Translations under genes and position numbers: made by a program
Part shown: one piece after another, positions 42,787 to 51,927 of the stretch
How positions within the stretch are numbered: position 1 is the first letter of the stretch
Layout: each line of letters starts with the position of its first letter
Notes under the pieces: generated by a model
Told to the model about the DNA's origin: nothing
Databases searched by the model: none
Seen by the model: the letters and a program-made list of their open reading frames with translations, nothing else
From: Candidatus Avimonas narfae
GTDB lineage: Bacteria; Bacillota; Clostridia; Oscillospirales; Acutalibacteraceae
NCBI GenBank assembly: GCA_904395335.1
Contig: CAJFNR010000041.1
Span: 16,284-80,283, forward strand
Length of the DNA: 64,000 bases
Direction of reading: 5' to 3'

Positions 42787-44172
42787 TCATTTTCCCACAC
42801 AGAAACGGGCAAAAATTTCGTTAACTACCGCTTCGGTGGCGGTTTCCCCGGTCAATTGCCCTACGGCGGCGATGGCGCCGTCTAGGCTTGCGCCGATTAC
42901 GTCCAGAGTCAGCCCGGCTTCCAGGGCCTGCCGTGCCTCCTGAATACAGGCAAGGCAAGTTTCCGCACACTGCCGCTGCCGCTCGGTTGCCAGCACTGCA
43001 TCCGCTTCCGCCAGGCGTTCTACTCCAGTGACATCCTGCACTGCCTGTTCCAGTTCTCGCCGGCCGCTGCCCTCCAAAGCGGACAGAGCCACGATACGGG
43101 AAAAGCAGTCCTGCAATAGGACCCGGTCCTCTTCGGTGAGTCGGTCCTCGCTGCCGGTCACATCCGCCTTGTTGATCAGCGCGATGGCGGTTTTCCCGGC
43201 CGCTGCCCGGGCCACTGCCCGGTCGTTTTCGTCCAGAGGACGGGTACCGTCAAAGACACAAAGCAGGAGAAGGGCGGATTCCATACGCTTTCGGGCACGG
43301 TCTACGCCGATGGCCTCCGCCTCATTATCGGTATCCCGGATTCCGGCGGTATCGGACAGGCGGAGCTTTACGTCTCCCACCCGCACGGTTTCCTCTACGA
43401 TATCGCGAGTGGTTCCCGCGGCGGAAGTGACGATGCTGCGTTCGCATCCGGCTAGGAGGTTCATCAGGGTGGATTTGCCCACATTGGGACTGCCGGCGAT
43501 CACGGTATCGATGCCCTCCCGCAAAATGCGCCCTGCATCAAAGGTGGACAGCAGCGCCGTCAGGATGGCCTCGCTCCGGTCCAGGGCCGCCTGGAGCTCG
43601 TCCGGAGCCAGTTCCGGGATGTCGTCGTCCGGATAATCCACATAAGCCGCTATGCCGGCACAGACACCTGCCAGATCCTCCTTGAGCCGGCGGAGTTTCT
43701 GAAAGATGGCGCCCTCCCGGGCCGCCAGAGCAGTTTTAGCCGCCAGCCGTCCGTCGGCTGCAATCAGATCCATCACGGCTTCCGCGCGGGTCAGATCGAT
43801 TTTCCCGTTGACAAAAGCCCGGCGGGTGAATTCCCCTGGGCCGGCGGGACGGGCCCCGGCCTCCAGAGCGGCCCTGAGGACCCGCTTCAACAGATACAAT
43901 CCGCCGTGACAGGACAGCTCCGCCATGTTCTCTCCTGTATAGCTGTGGGGAGCGTGAAAGACCAAAGCGACGCATTCATCGATATCTCCCTCCCGGTCGT
44001 AGACATGCCCGAAGCGGGCCGTATACCCGGGCAGTTCCTTCAGCGATTGCCCTTTCCGTGGGGAGCGGAAGATCCTGTCCGCCACCACAAGGGCCTCCGG
44101 CCCCGAAAGTCTCACGACGCCTATGCCTGCCGCCGCCGGGGCGGTGGAAATGGCGGCGATGGTGGAATTCAT
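42787..44172 (-). CDS. mnmE: tRNA uridine modification GTPase MnmE (TrmE)
   Basis: 461 residues from the ATG at 44172. N-terminal tetrahydrofolate-binding domain (STIAAISTAPAAAGIGVVRL, SYTGENMAELSCHGG). The inserted G domain has GSPNVGKSTLMNLLAG, DTAGIRDT and NKADV. The C-terminus ends FCVGK, the conserved C-x-G-K motif. It partners MnmG. Usually mnmE is next to mnmG; here it is immediately upstream of dnaA while mnmG is 15 kb away. Confidence 0.96.
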   Translation of the reverse strand: MNSTIAAISTAPAAAGIGVVRLSGPEALVVADRIFRSPRKGQSLKELPGYTARFGHVYDREGDIDECVALVFHAPHSYTGENMAELSCHGGLYLLKRVLRAALEAGARPAGPGEFTRRAFVNGKIDLTRAEAVMDLIAADGRLAAKTALAAREGAIFQKLRRLKEDLAGVCAGIAAYVDYPDDDIPELAPDELQAALDRSEAILTALLSTFDAGRILREGIDTVIAGSPNVGKSTLMNLLAGCERSIVTSAAGTTRDIVEETVRVGDVKLRLSDTAGIRDTDNEAEAIGVDRARKRMESALLLLCVFDGTRPLDENDRAVARAAAGKTAIALINKADVTGSEDRLTEEDRVLLQDCFSRIVALSALEGSGRRELEQAVQDVTGVERLAEADAVLATERQRQCAETCLACIQEARQALEAGLTLDVIGASLDGAIAAVGQLTGETATEAVVNEIFARFCVGK

Positions 44173-44217
44173 CAGTGAACACCATACTTTCTGTATAAGA
44201 TAAAATTTTAGTTGCAA

Positions 44218-44505
44218 AAAATCTAAACTATAAGGATAATAAATTAATATTATACTTTATGTATTTATAGTATCCTTAAAAACGTCCGGAAATGGAAAAA
44301 GAACAATCAATTTTCTGTTTTCCACTCTGTTCACCGGGAAGAAAGAGAAATCAAAAGAGAAAAAATCCTGGAAAACCGGAGAATACAGAGGGCCATACAG
44401 CGGGAAACCGTTCAACATTTTTTAGTTTTCCACATTTTTCATTGATTTGTTGAAAACTTGGTGGAAACTGAATTTTTTCCCCCGGGAAAGGGAAAAAACA
44501 AAATT
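44218..44505. other. AT-rich gap upstream of mnmE with DnaA-box-like motifs
   Basis: No gene. It contains an AT-rich stretch at about 44215-44275 and DnaA-box-like motifs TTTTCCACT (44318-44326), TTTTCCACA (44426-44434) and GGTGGAAAC (44460-44468). It could be a second DnaA-binding part of the origin, comparable with the bipartite origins of Bacillus and Helicobacter, but is weaker than the dnaA-dnaN gap. Confidence 0.35.
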
Positions 44506-45861
44506 TTAGATAACCTGAAGATTTTTCCATTTTCCCCGCAGAAAGCGCAGGGAAAAAACCGCGGCACGGGCGACCCAATCGATGACCATAGCCATCCATA
44601 CGCCCAGAAGTCCCAGCCCCAGTCCCCAATCGTCCGCCAACAGGTAGCTGAAGCCGATGCGGAACACCCACATGGAGATCATGGAAACCACCATGGTGAA
44701 TTTGGCATCCCCGGCGGCCCGCAGAGCATTGGGGGTAATAAAGGACAGCGGCCAAAGCAGCATGGAACAGACGGCAAAGAGATACAGAACCTGTTCGGCG
44801 GCGGCAGTTGCCTGTGTGCTCAGATGGAATACGCCCACCAAAGGATGAGCGGTCAGCAACAGGAGGAGATTGAGAGTGCCCATGCTGAGGTACGTGAAGC
44901 CCAGCAGCCGTTTGGTATACGACACCGCCTGACCGTAGTCCTGGGCGCCGATGCAACGGCCCACCACCGTGATCAGGGCCAGCTGGATAGCCGTGCCGGG
45001 GACGTTGACGACGGAGGCGATGTTATTGGCAATGGCGTTGGCGGAGATGGCGAAGGTGCCAAATGTGGAAACTAACCGCTGTACAATGAGCTTGCCGATC
45101 TGGAACATGCCGTTTTCCACCCCGCCGGGAATCCCGATGGAGAGAATGCGGCGCACCATGGCGGGACGGAATTCCGGCCGGAACAGGCGGTGAACAGAAA
45201 TCATCTGATGGGGGCGGCAGATCAGCGCGGTGATAAGGACGGCGGAAAGCGCCCGGGAAAACAGGGAGGCGGTGGCGGCGCCTGCCACTCCCCAGCCGCA
45301 GCCGTAAATCAGGATGGCATTGCCGCCGATATTGACCACGTTCATCAGCAGCGAAGTCAGCATGGATATGCGGCTGTTGCCCATGGCGCGGAAAAGAGCC
45401 GCGCCGCCGTTGTACAACGCCAAAAAAGGATAGGAAAGCAGGGACAACCCAAAATAGGTCTGGGCATTGGCCATCACCTCCGGCTCGATGGAACCGAAGA
45501 TGCCGCTGAGGATGGAACGCTGAAACGGATAGGCTGCCGCCAGAATGACCAGGGAAAGGATCAGGGCAGTGTACAGCAGCTGTTTGGCCGCCGAGCACGC
45601 ACTTTCCCGGTCCTGACGTCCCAGATACTGGGAGGCCACCACGGCGCCTCCCGTTGCCATGGCGGAAAAAATCTGGATAAACAGGATATTGATGCTGTCC
45701 ACCAGGGCAATGCCGGATACCGCTTCCTCCCCCACGGAGGAAACCATGACGGTGTCGGCCATGCCTACCGTAACGGCTAGAAGCTGCTCCACCACCAGTG
45801 GCCAGATCAGGGTCAGGAGCTCCCGCCCGGTAAAGAGGGGCTTGGCGGAAGTATTGCACAT
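44506..45861 (-). CDS. MATE family efflux transporter
   Basis: 451 residues from the ATG at 45861, with 12 predicted membrane segments in two halves. The first reads LLTLIWPLVVEQLLAVTVGM and ADTVMVSSVGEEAVSGIALV, the typical MATE opening; SYPFLALYNGGAALFRAMGN and SIGIPGGVENGMFQIGKLIV are also characteristic. MATE proteins export drugs or metabolites using Na+ or H+ gradients. No regulator is adjacent. Substrate unknown. Confidence 0.92.
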   Translation of the reverse strand: MCNTSAKPLFTGRELLTLIWPLVVEQLLAVTVGMADTVMVSSVGEEAVSGIALVDSINILFIQIFSAMATGGAVVASQYLGRQDRESACSAAKQLLYTALILSLVILAAAYPFQRSILSGIFGSIEPEVMANAQTYFGLSLLSYPFLALYNGGAALFRAMGNSRISMLTSLLMNVVNIGGNAILIYGCGWGVAGAATASLFSRALSAVLITALICRPHQMISVHRLFRPEFRPAMVRRILSIGIPGGVENGMFQIGKLIVQRLVSTFGTFAISANAIANNIASVVNVPGTAIQLALITVVGRCIGAQDYGQAVSYTKRLLGFTYLSMGTLNLLLLLTAHPLVGVFHLSTQATAAAEQVLYLFAVCSMLLWPLSFITPNALRAAGDAKFTMVVSMISMWVFRIGFSYLLADDWGLGLGLLGVWMAMVIDWVARAAVFSLRFLRGKWKNLQVI

Positions 45862-46052
45862 AAGGAAGGGACCTTCTTTGCGCCCGCGAATTGACGGGAG
45901 GAAGCCTCCGTCGAAAGGGCCTAGCCCTATTTTGCCGCAAACCGTGTTGAAATGCAAGCCTTGGTGGATGGAAAGATGGAGAAAGGGGACGTATACACTA
46001 TGATTTTGACGTCAAAATAGTACCCCTCGCGGAGAAAGGCAAACAGAAAAGG

Positions 46053-46739
46053 CTACCTGGCGGGCATAGCGGTGTCCTCCAACACTTTCCCGTCCTGGAT
46101 GCGCACGATTCTTTGGGCGGAGGAGGCGATTCCTTCGTCATGGGTGATGAGGATGATGGTGCGGCCCTCCGCGTGAAGGTCCCATAAAATATCCATAACC
46201 TCCCGACCGGAGCGGGTATCCAGGTTTCCGGTGGGTTCGTCCGCCAGCAGCAGAGGCGGACGGGCGGCAATCGCCCGGGCAATGGCAACCCGTTGCTGCT
46301 GGCCACCGGACATTTCGGCCGGCCGGTGATGGAGGCGTTCCGCCAGCCCCACCCGCCGCAATGCATCCATTGCCAGCTGGCGCCGCTGGCTTTTGCCTAT
46401 TCCCCGGTACAGCAGAGGGAGCTCCACGTTTTCCAGCGCATCCAGGCCGGGGATCAGGTTAAAGCCCTGAAAGATAAACCCGATCTGGACGTTTCGGATC
46501 TCGGACAATTCGTCGTCACGCAGGCGGGAAACATCCCTCCCCTCCAGAAAATACGCCCCGGAGGTGGGCGTGTCCAGGCAGCCCAGCATATTCATCAGCG
46601 TGGATTTTCCGGAGCCGGAATGGCCCACAATGGCAACAAATTCGCCTGCCTCCACCGAAAGAGATACGCCGTCCAGCGCCCGTACCTCTTGAGGGCCGGG
46701 ATGATAGATTTTATACAGGTTTTCAAGGCGAATGAGCAT
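46053..46739 (-). CDS. MacB/LolD-type ABC transporter ATPase without adjacent permease
   Basis: 228 residues: [20 protein letters not shown], Walker [18 protein letters not shown]-loop [10 protein letters not shown], signature [19 protein letters not shown] and Walker [13 protein letters not shown]. This class normally pairs with a MacB/FtsX-type permease encoded next to it. None is found within 5 kb on either side, so it is an orphan here or works with a permease elsewhere. Confidence 0.92.
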   Translation of the reverse strand: MLIRLENLYKIYHPGPQEVRALDGVSLSVEAGEFVAIVGHSGSGKSTLMNMLGCLDTPTSGAYFLEGRDVSRLRDDELSEIRNVQIGFIFQGFNLIPGLDALENVELPLLYRGIGKSQRRQLAMDALRRVGLAERLHHRPAEMSGGQQQRVAIARAIAARPPLLLADEPTGNLDTRSGREVMDILWDLHAEGRTIILITHDEGIASSAQRIVRIQDGKVLEDTAMPAR

Positions 46740-46806
46740 GATGCGTCTCCTCTCTTCTCCGCGGAAAATGGGTTCCTTTTAGTATGCCCGCATTTCGCAC
46801 AGGGGC

Positions 46807-46860
46807 GGAGAAAAAAGAAAAACACCCTGGTTTTTCCACAGGAAAAGCCCAGGGTGTTGA
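46807..46860 (-). terminator. Terminator after the YabE-like gene
   Basis: AACACCCTGG / CCAGGGTGTT stem with a T-rich tail on the minus strand (TTTTTCTTTTTTC). Confidence 0.8.
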
Positions 46861-46889
46861 AAAATCGCACAAAGATAGTGGGGAACGCC

Positions 46890-47945
46890 TTATGAAAGCA
46901 CGTATACGGCGACGTTTCGGCTGCCGAAGGACATGCACTCCTCATAGGTGTTCATAAACAGGTCCACCAACGCTTTACCCGACTTCAGAGCGCCGCCGGT
47001 ATCACCCGCGATGGCATAACCGTACACGTAGCTGCCGTCGGTGGATACAATATACAGCTTGGAGCCGTAGGGAATCAGGTTGGGATTGACGGCTACCACG
47101 CCCACCTGAGCAGGCAAGCCGCTGGCCGTCCAGTTTCCGGCCAGACCACGGTCATTGGTATAGGCGGTGGCACGCCCGGTATAGACGGCGGAGTAGTTGG
47201 CGGGCAGGCCGTTGGCATCCAGCACCACCTCTTCCCGCTGAATGGTGGATACCGGGGCAGGCTTCTTGGTGCCGATCAGCTTAATTTCGGTGACAGGGGC
47301 CTGTGTGACCTCCTCCCCTACCAGCTCGGTGCCGGTTTTGGCGCCGTCCACATAGGTATCCTGATAGGTGTAGGTTTTCACGCCGTCCTTACCTTCCTGC
47401 TTGATCTGGGTGATGCCCTCCAGCAGGGAGTCAGTGTATTCCACCTCCGTGTCATAGGGAATGACTTCCGTGGAGGTGTACTGTCCGTATTCCACACGCG
47501 ATACGCAGATGTTCAGCCCATCGCTGACCTGCTCGGAGACATGGACGCTGGAAATATCGTTTTCATCCAGGGTAACACCGACTTTTTGCAGGGCATCCGC
47601 CACCGTACCACCGGTCATGCGGACCACGGAGGTATACCCGTCTGCCGTCACCTGGACGTCAAAAGCACGGTTAATTTCAATGGCGCCGCTGCGGGCGGCC
47701 ACCTGGGAAATGACCTCGTCGCCTTCCTTGAGATCTACTTTTGCGGTTTCCAGAATGGATTCGGTGTCGCCGTTCAGCGTGAGAACCACCCGGCTGCTGT
47801 CCCCGTCCACGACGGTGACGGCGTGCATATTTACCGATACGGTGGCCACCATGACAGCGCTGACAGCGGCTAGAACAGAAACGCCGAATAAACGGCTGCG
47901 GACTATACGGCCCAGGGCCGAAACAAATCGATTCACGGGTTCCAT
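46890..47945 (-). CDS. YabE-like cell-wall protein with DUF348, G5 and 3D domains
   Basis: 351 residues from the ATG at 47945 (AAAGGAAG upstream). One N-terminal membrane anchor (LFGVSVLAAVSAVMVATVSV). Two DUF348 repeats (MHAVTVVDGDSSRVVLTLNG and FDVQVTADGYTSVVRMTGGT) come next, then a G5 domain (EEVTQAPVTEIKLIG, PVSTIQREEVVLDANG). The C-terminal 3D domain has ATAYTN, GVVAVNPNLIPYGSKLYI and AGDTGGALKSGKALVDLF with the three conserved aspartates. The family includes lytic enzymes of the resuscitation-promoting type, so it is likely a peptidoglycan hydrolase of growing or germinating cells. Confidence 0.9.
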   Translation of the reverse strand: MEPVNRFVSALGRIVRSRLFGVSVLAAVSAVMVATVSVNMHAVTVVDGDSSRVVLTLNGDTESILETAKVDLKEGDEVISQVAARSGAIEINRAFDVQVTADGYTSVVRMTGGTVADALQKVGVTLDENDISSVHVSEQVSDGLNICVSRVEYGQYTSTEVIPYDTEVEYTDSLLEGITQIKQEGKDGVKTYTYQDTYVDGAKTGTELVGEEVTQAPVTEIKLIGTKKPAPVSTIQREEVVLDANGLPANYSAVYTGRATAYTNDRGLAGNWTASGLPAQVGVVAVNPNLIPYGSKLYIVSTDGSYVYGYAIAGDTGGALKSGKALVDLFMNTYEECMSFGSRNVAVYVLS

Positions 47946-48090
47946 CAAATGCTTCCTTTCTTTTTGGACGGGGCACCCGGAAGTTCAGAAGGGGATGCCT
48001 CCTCTATGTAAAACGGAGAAACCGGAACCGGATCCTCCGTAGAAAAACGAATGTCAGCCTTTTGGTGGGAAGTTCCGTAACACGTTAGCC

Positions 48091-48120
48091 ATTATACGGC
48101 AGACGAAAGAACGATGTCAA
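48091..48120 (-). promoter_or_regulatory. Sigma-A promoter of the YabE-like gene
   Basis: Minus strand TTGACA (48115-48120), 18-nt spacer, TATAAT (48091-48096). The ~140-nt leader contains an ACGGAG...CTCCGT hairpin. The stretch 48121-48750 upstream is AT-rich and has no gene or repeat that I can support. Confidence 0.8.
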
Positions 48121-48751
48121 ACCGCTAAAAACGGTTGAAACTTGTGCAATAAGCACAAATGTCAAGGAAGGGAACGGAAAATCCGCTGCCGGAAGCAAGA
48201 GCGTTTTGTCGCATCTTAGACGGATGTTTTTTCGAGTGAGTTGGACAGGATTTTATAAAATATAACCGTAATAAAAGAACATAAAATAAAAAATATAGAA
48301 GAAAAAGCATTTTTACAACCATTAAATACCAAACCTGGCAATGAAAATGCGATTTGAATTTTTTATCAAAAAATTTGTGCATCCATCCAAATGTTACAAT
48401 CCTGTAACTCTTTTGTTTATCGATAAACAGTAATAAATAGCGCCTGAATTCGACTTTGCGGCCTGTTTTTCTCTGTGAGTAGAGAATAAAGTAAACAATA
48501 CAATGTATAAAATTGCAAAAACTGGGAAATTACCAGCTGTGCCGGAAGGTAAAAAGACTTGACAAAAGGAAAATCCGACGGAACAGGAAGGTACAGGCCG
48601 GCAGATGAAGCAAATTTTACCGAGTCCAAGGGCCATGGAGAGAGTGTGGAGAACGCAAAAGAGGCTTTCCGCCACTTTCGGAATTGTCTATGCAGGGAGC
48701 AGTCTTTTATTACCTATATAATATAAAAGAACATACCGGTTACCGGAGGAA

Positions 48752-48780
48752 TTTCCTTTCATAGTGTGTTATGGTAAAAT
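48752..48780 (+). promoter_or_regulatory. Promoter of the Crp/Fnr gene
   Basis: TTTCCT (48752-48757), 17-nt spacer, TAAAAT (48775-48780). The -35 box is weak, consistent with possible activator control. Confidence 0.45.
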
Positions 48781-48841
48781 AGGAATATACCGGAACAAAA
48801 AAGGAAAACTTTTCCGAAAACATAAAAGTAGGTGTATAGAT

Positions 48842-49534
48842 ATGGAGGAACAGGTACAGCGGTATTTGGAAGAAGCCTTTCCTTTTTGGCAGAAGCTGTC
48901 CTCTGCCGACCGCGGTCGGCTGCTTTCCCATACGGCAGAAGCGGCTTATCGGGCCGGGGAAAACGTACACGGGGGAAAAAACGGCTGTACAGGGCTTGTA
49001 GTGGTGGTTTCCGGGCGGCTGCGGGCCTACCTGGTTTCAGAGGAAGGACGGGAGATCACACTGTTCCGCCTGATAGAGGGAGATGTTTGCGTCCTATCAG
49101 CGGGATGTGTGATCCGCAATCTGGATCTCGACCTTTTGGTGGAGGCGGAAACGGACAGCCGGTTGTATATTGTGGCGCCTCAGGCCTATGAGGAGGTGGG
49201 CAGCCGCTGCCGGGAGATGGAGACATATCTGTCCGAACAGGTATCGGCGCGGTTTTCCGAGACGATGTGGGTGATGGAACAGTCGCTTTTCCGCCGGTTT
49301 GACCGCCGTCTGGCGGAATTTTTGCTGCTGCAGGCCTCGTTGGAGCAGCAGGATACCCTCTCCCTCACCCAGGAGCAGATTGCGCGGCATTTGGGAAGTG
49401 CCCGGGAGGTGGTATCGCGGATGCTGAAATATTTTCAGCAGGAAGGATGGGTGGCCGTCTCCCGGGGAGGAGTCACTTTATTGGACCGGAAGGGGCTGGC
49501 GGAACTGGCGGGAATGAAGGCTTCCGCGGAATGA
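48842..49534 (+). CDS. Crp/Fnr family transcriptional regulator
   Basis: 230 residues from the ATG at 48842. The N-terminal cyclic-nucleotide-binding-type beta-roll includes VVVVSGRLRAYLVSEEGREI and TLFRLIEGDVCVLSAGCVI. The C-terminal winged helix reads LTQEQIARHLGSAREVVSRM and YFQQEGWVAVSRGGVTLLD. No cysteine cluster for an iron-sulfur centre is present at the N-terminus, so it is not a classic FNR; the effector is unknown. The downstream GNAT gene may be a target or simply a neighbour. Confidence 0.9.
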   Translation: MEEQVQRYLEEAFPFWQKLSSADRGRLLSHTAEAAYRAGENVHGGKNGCTGLVVVVSGRLRAYLVSEEGREITLFRLIEGDVCVLSAGCVIRNLDLDLLVEAETDSRLYIVAPQAYEEVGSRCREMETYLSEQVSARFSETMWVMEQSLFRRFDRRLAEFLLLQASLEQQDTLSLTQEQIARHLGSAREVVSRMLKYFQQEGWVAVSRGGVTLLDRKGLAELAGMKASAE

Positions 49535-49577
49535 ACTGGGACAGCAAAGAGGAAGTTTTGTGCCGACAAAAACAAAT

Positions 49578-49615
49578 CGTTCCCCTGAGCGGCATTGGCT
49601 TGTGCTCGGGGGAAC
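49578..49615. other. Stem-loop between the Crp/Fnr gene and the GNAT gene
   Basis: CGTTCCCCtGAGC / GCTCgGGGGAACG stem. On the minus strand it is followed by a T-rich stretch (ATTTGTTTTTG), so it may be a terminator for antisense transcription; on the plus strand it ends close to the GNAT ribosome site. Confidence 0.5.
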
Positions 49616-49637
49616 GGTCTCGATAGGAGAAATGAAA

Positions 49638-50156
49638 ATGTACGTGCTGAAAAGCCTTTCGTTATCTGACGGCCGGGATATCTATGAAATGCTGCAGGAA
49701 ATCGGATCCAATGAAAATGGGTTTCACAATAAGGTAAACGGGATGTCGTTTTCCCAGTTCAAAGACTGGCTGGCCAAGGAATATGCCGTGGACAACGGAG
49801 AGCTGGAAGCATGGATGGTACCGCAGTCCTCTTATTGGATGTATGATGGGGCAATACCGGTGGGATACGGCCGAATCCGGCATTGTTTGAACGAGGCGTT
49901 GCGGGAACAAGGTGGACATATCGGATATGCCATTGCCCGATCCAAGCGGGGCCGGGGATACGGCAACGCAATACTGGCGTTGCTTATACAGGAATGCCGC
50001 AGAAAAGGGATTGACGAATTGCAGATTAGCGCCCACGATGACAATGTATTGTCCAACAAAGTGATTCTCAAAAACGGAGGGGTTTTTATCAGACAGGCAC
50101 ACGGCAAGCGGTTTTATGCCGTGGATCTGCGGCATAACCCACCGGCAGCGGATTGA
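49638..50156 (+). CDS. GNAT family acetyltransferase
   Basis: 172 residues from the ATG at 49638, which has TAGGAG 8 bp upstream (an in-frame ATG at 49632 is too close to that site). The acetyl-CoA site is GYAIARSKRGRGYGNAILAL, with a late ISAHDDNVLSNKVILKNGGV helix-strand, typical of GNAT folds. The N-terminal half (YEMLQEIGSNENGFHNKVNG) is variable. Substrate unknown. Confidence 0.87.
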   Translation: MYVLKSLSLSDGRDIYEMLQEIGSNENGFHNKVNGMSFSQFKDWLAKEYAVDNGELEAWMVPQSSYWMYDGAIPVGYGRIRHCLNEALREQGGHIGYAIARSKRGRGYGNAILALLIQECRRKGIDELQISAHDDNVLSNKVILKNGGVFIRQAHGKRFYAVDLRHNPPAAD

Positions 50157-50212
50157 TTCCCGGCGTAAAGACACCATCCGGCGGAAGGGGAGCGACCTTT
50201 ATTCCAGGGAGC

Positions 50213-51439
50213 TTATTCCCCTTGTTCCCGGGGGCCGTCTGCCTGTAGTAGCTGTCTGGCCGCCTCTTCCACCGACAGGCCCTCGTCGGTGACCAGACGC
50301 CCTGTTTCATCGAAATGCAGGTCCCGGATATCGGAGTGGGTGTATTTCCGGATATCCCGCAGCCGGAACTGATCCTGTGGAGAAGCAAAAGTAAAGGCGT
50401 ATCCATGCCGCTTGGCCCGGCCGGTTCGGCCGATGCGGTGTAGGTAATACTCGTTTTCATCGGGGATATCGTAATTGAAAACAGCCTCCACATCGTCCAC
50501 ATCGATGCCGCGGGCTGCCACATCAGTGGCTACCAGAATCTCAAATTTTCCCTCCCGGAAGGCCTTCATCACCTTATTGCGCTGCGATTGGGGAATGTCG
50601 CCATGCAGGCAGTCTGCGGAACAGCCCCGGCGGCGTAATTGCTCGCCCAGTATCCGGACTGTGCTTTTGCGGTTGCCGAATACCATGACGCGCTTCAGGT
50701 CCAGCGCCTGAATAATCCGCAGCATATCCTCCATACGCGCGCCGCCCACGGAGGACAGCAGGAACTGGGCAATGCGGGGGCGGTTGTCCCCTTCGGAGGC
50801 AATATGGATTTCCACGGCGTCACGCTGGTATTCCCATGCCACGTCCATCACCTCCCGGGAGATGGTGGCGCTGAACATGACCACCTGCGTGTCGGCAGGC
50901 GTGGCGTTGAGGATGCGGCGGACATCCCGGATAAAACCCATTTTGAGCATTTCGTCCGCCTCGTCCAGCACCGCCGTATATACATTGCCCAGCCAGGCGG
51001 TGCCCCGCCCCATATGATCCAGTAAGCGGCCCGGGGTTGCCACCACGATCTGGGGATGCTTGTCCAGTGCCGCCAGCTGTTTGGCAATCGGTTGACCGCC
51101 ATACAGGTTGGCAATGCGCACCTCTGAACGGAATGCTGCCAATTGTCGGAGCTCGTCGGCAATCTGAACACAGAGTTCCCGCGTGGGACAGACGATGACG
51201 GCCTGGATATCCTGAGTATCCTCCCGGAGTCCTTCCAGAATCGGAATGCCAAAGGCACAGGTTTTACCTGTGCCGGTAGGGGCTTTGGCAATGACATCGC
51301 GCCCCTCCCGCATGGCGGGAATGGTTTTGGCCTGTACCGGCGTGGGGGCGGCAAACCCCATGCGGTCAATTGCCCGCAGCAAAGCCGGGCTTAGCGACAA
51401 TTTCTCAAAGGTAACGGCGGGGATAGCGGATTGGTTCAT
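50213..51439 (-). CDS. DEAD-box ATP-dependent RNA helicase (CshA/DeaD-like)
   Basis: 408 residues. Q motif GFAAPTPVQAKTIP, motif I APTGTGKTCAFG, motif Ia PTRELCVQI, motif II VLDEADEMLKMGF, motif III SATI, motif V ATDVAARGIDV and motif VI HRIGRTGRAKRHG. The extension after the helicase core is short (~40 residues), so it is closer to minimal CshB-like or RhlE-like helicases than to full DeaD. These remodel mRNA and ribosomal RNA, often at low temperature. Confidence 0.93.
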   Translation of the reverse strand: MNQSAIPAVTFEKLSLSPALLRAIDRMGFAAPTPVQAKTIPAMREGRDVIAKAPTGTGKTCAFGIPILEGLREDTQDIQAVIVCPTRELCVQIADELRQLAAFRSEVRIANLYGGQPIAKQLAALDKHPQIVVATPGRLLDHMGRGTAWLGNVYTAVLDEADEMLKMGFIRDVRRILNATPADTQVVMFSATISREVMDVAWEYQRDAVEIHIASEGDNRPRIAQFLLSSVGGARMEDMLRIIQALDLKRVMVFGNRKSTVRILGEQLRRRGCSADCLHGDIPQSQRNKVMKAFREGKFEILVATDVAARGIDVDDVEAVFNYDIPDENEYYLHRIGRTGRAKRHGYAFTFASPQDQFRLRDIRKYTHSDIRDLHFDETGRLVTDEGLSVEEAARQLLQADGPREQGE

Positions 51440-51680
51440 AGAAGCTGATTTCCTTCCCTAACGATTTTTGTCATTTGTACGGTTGAGGGGAGATTTGCAG
51501 GCAACTGGCAGGGAAAACGACGATTCGTTATGATGTAAAGGACGTCCCTTAAGAGAAAACGCTGCCCCGCGAAAGGTGCCGCCAGGGGATCGGTCCCAGC
51601 TCCAGGGTCTCCCCCTATGTTTGTCTCAACACATAACTCCCATAGAGTTAAGGATAGCGCACGTATATACGTATTCAAAA

Positions 51681-51820
51681 AGCTCCCCCTTGAGGGGAAG
51701 GCTGGCGGCGAGGCTTCGGAGGAGACCGGCTGCGACGACTGATGAGGTGGAAAATGCCTTCCTCGTAGTCAAAAGCATAGTCTCCACCTCATCTGCCCCA
51801 CTTCCTCGTAAGAGGAAGCA
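51681..51820. repeat. Palindromic interspersed repeat (MITE/REP-like)
   Basis: The left end has AGCTCCCCCTTGAGGGG and CTGATGAGGTGGA (51740-51752). The right end has the inverted copy TCTCCACCTCATCTG (51781-51795) and a CTTCCTCGTAAGAGGAAG hairpin (51801-51818). The two arms are imperfect inverted repeats around a ~30-bp centre. It resembles the small repeats that recur in gut Clostridia genomes (recollection). No open reading frame in it looks real. Confidence 0.5.
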
Positions 51821-51927
51821 TACGTCTAGGGGAATACCATAGATGTAGAGGAAACTGGCCCGCAGGGACGGCTCCAGCACAGGGATTTCCCACACGGCTT
51901 GCCATTCGATGAATACTCCTGATCAAC

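Noticed and set aside
42569..42790. Minus-strand 73-codon frame between dnaA and mnmE
   Set aside because: It runs through the mnmE terminator and an AT-rich spacer and has no ribosome site.
47949..48090. c-di-AMP (ydaO-type) riboswitch before the YabE-like gene
   Set aside because: This class sometimes precedes cell-wall hydrolase genes, but the leader lacks the conserved core motifs that I know; only one small hairpin is present.
48125..48675. Two short minus-strand frames (85 and 93 codons) in the AT-rich gap before the Crp/Fnr gene
   Set aside because: Low complexity, no ribosome site, no similarity to any family I know; treated as non-coding.
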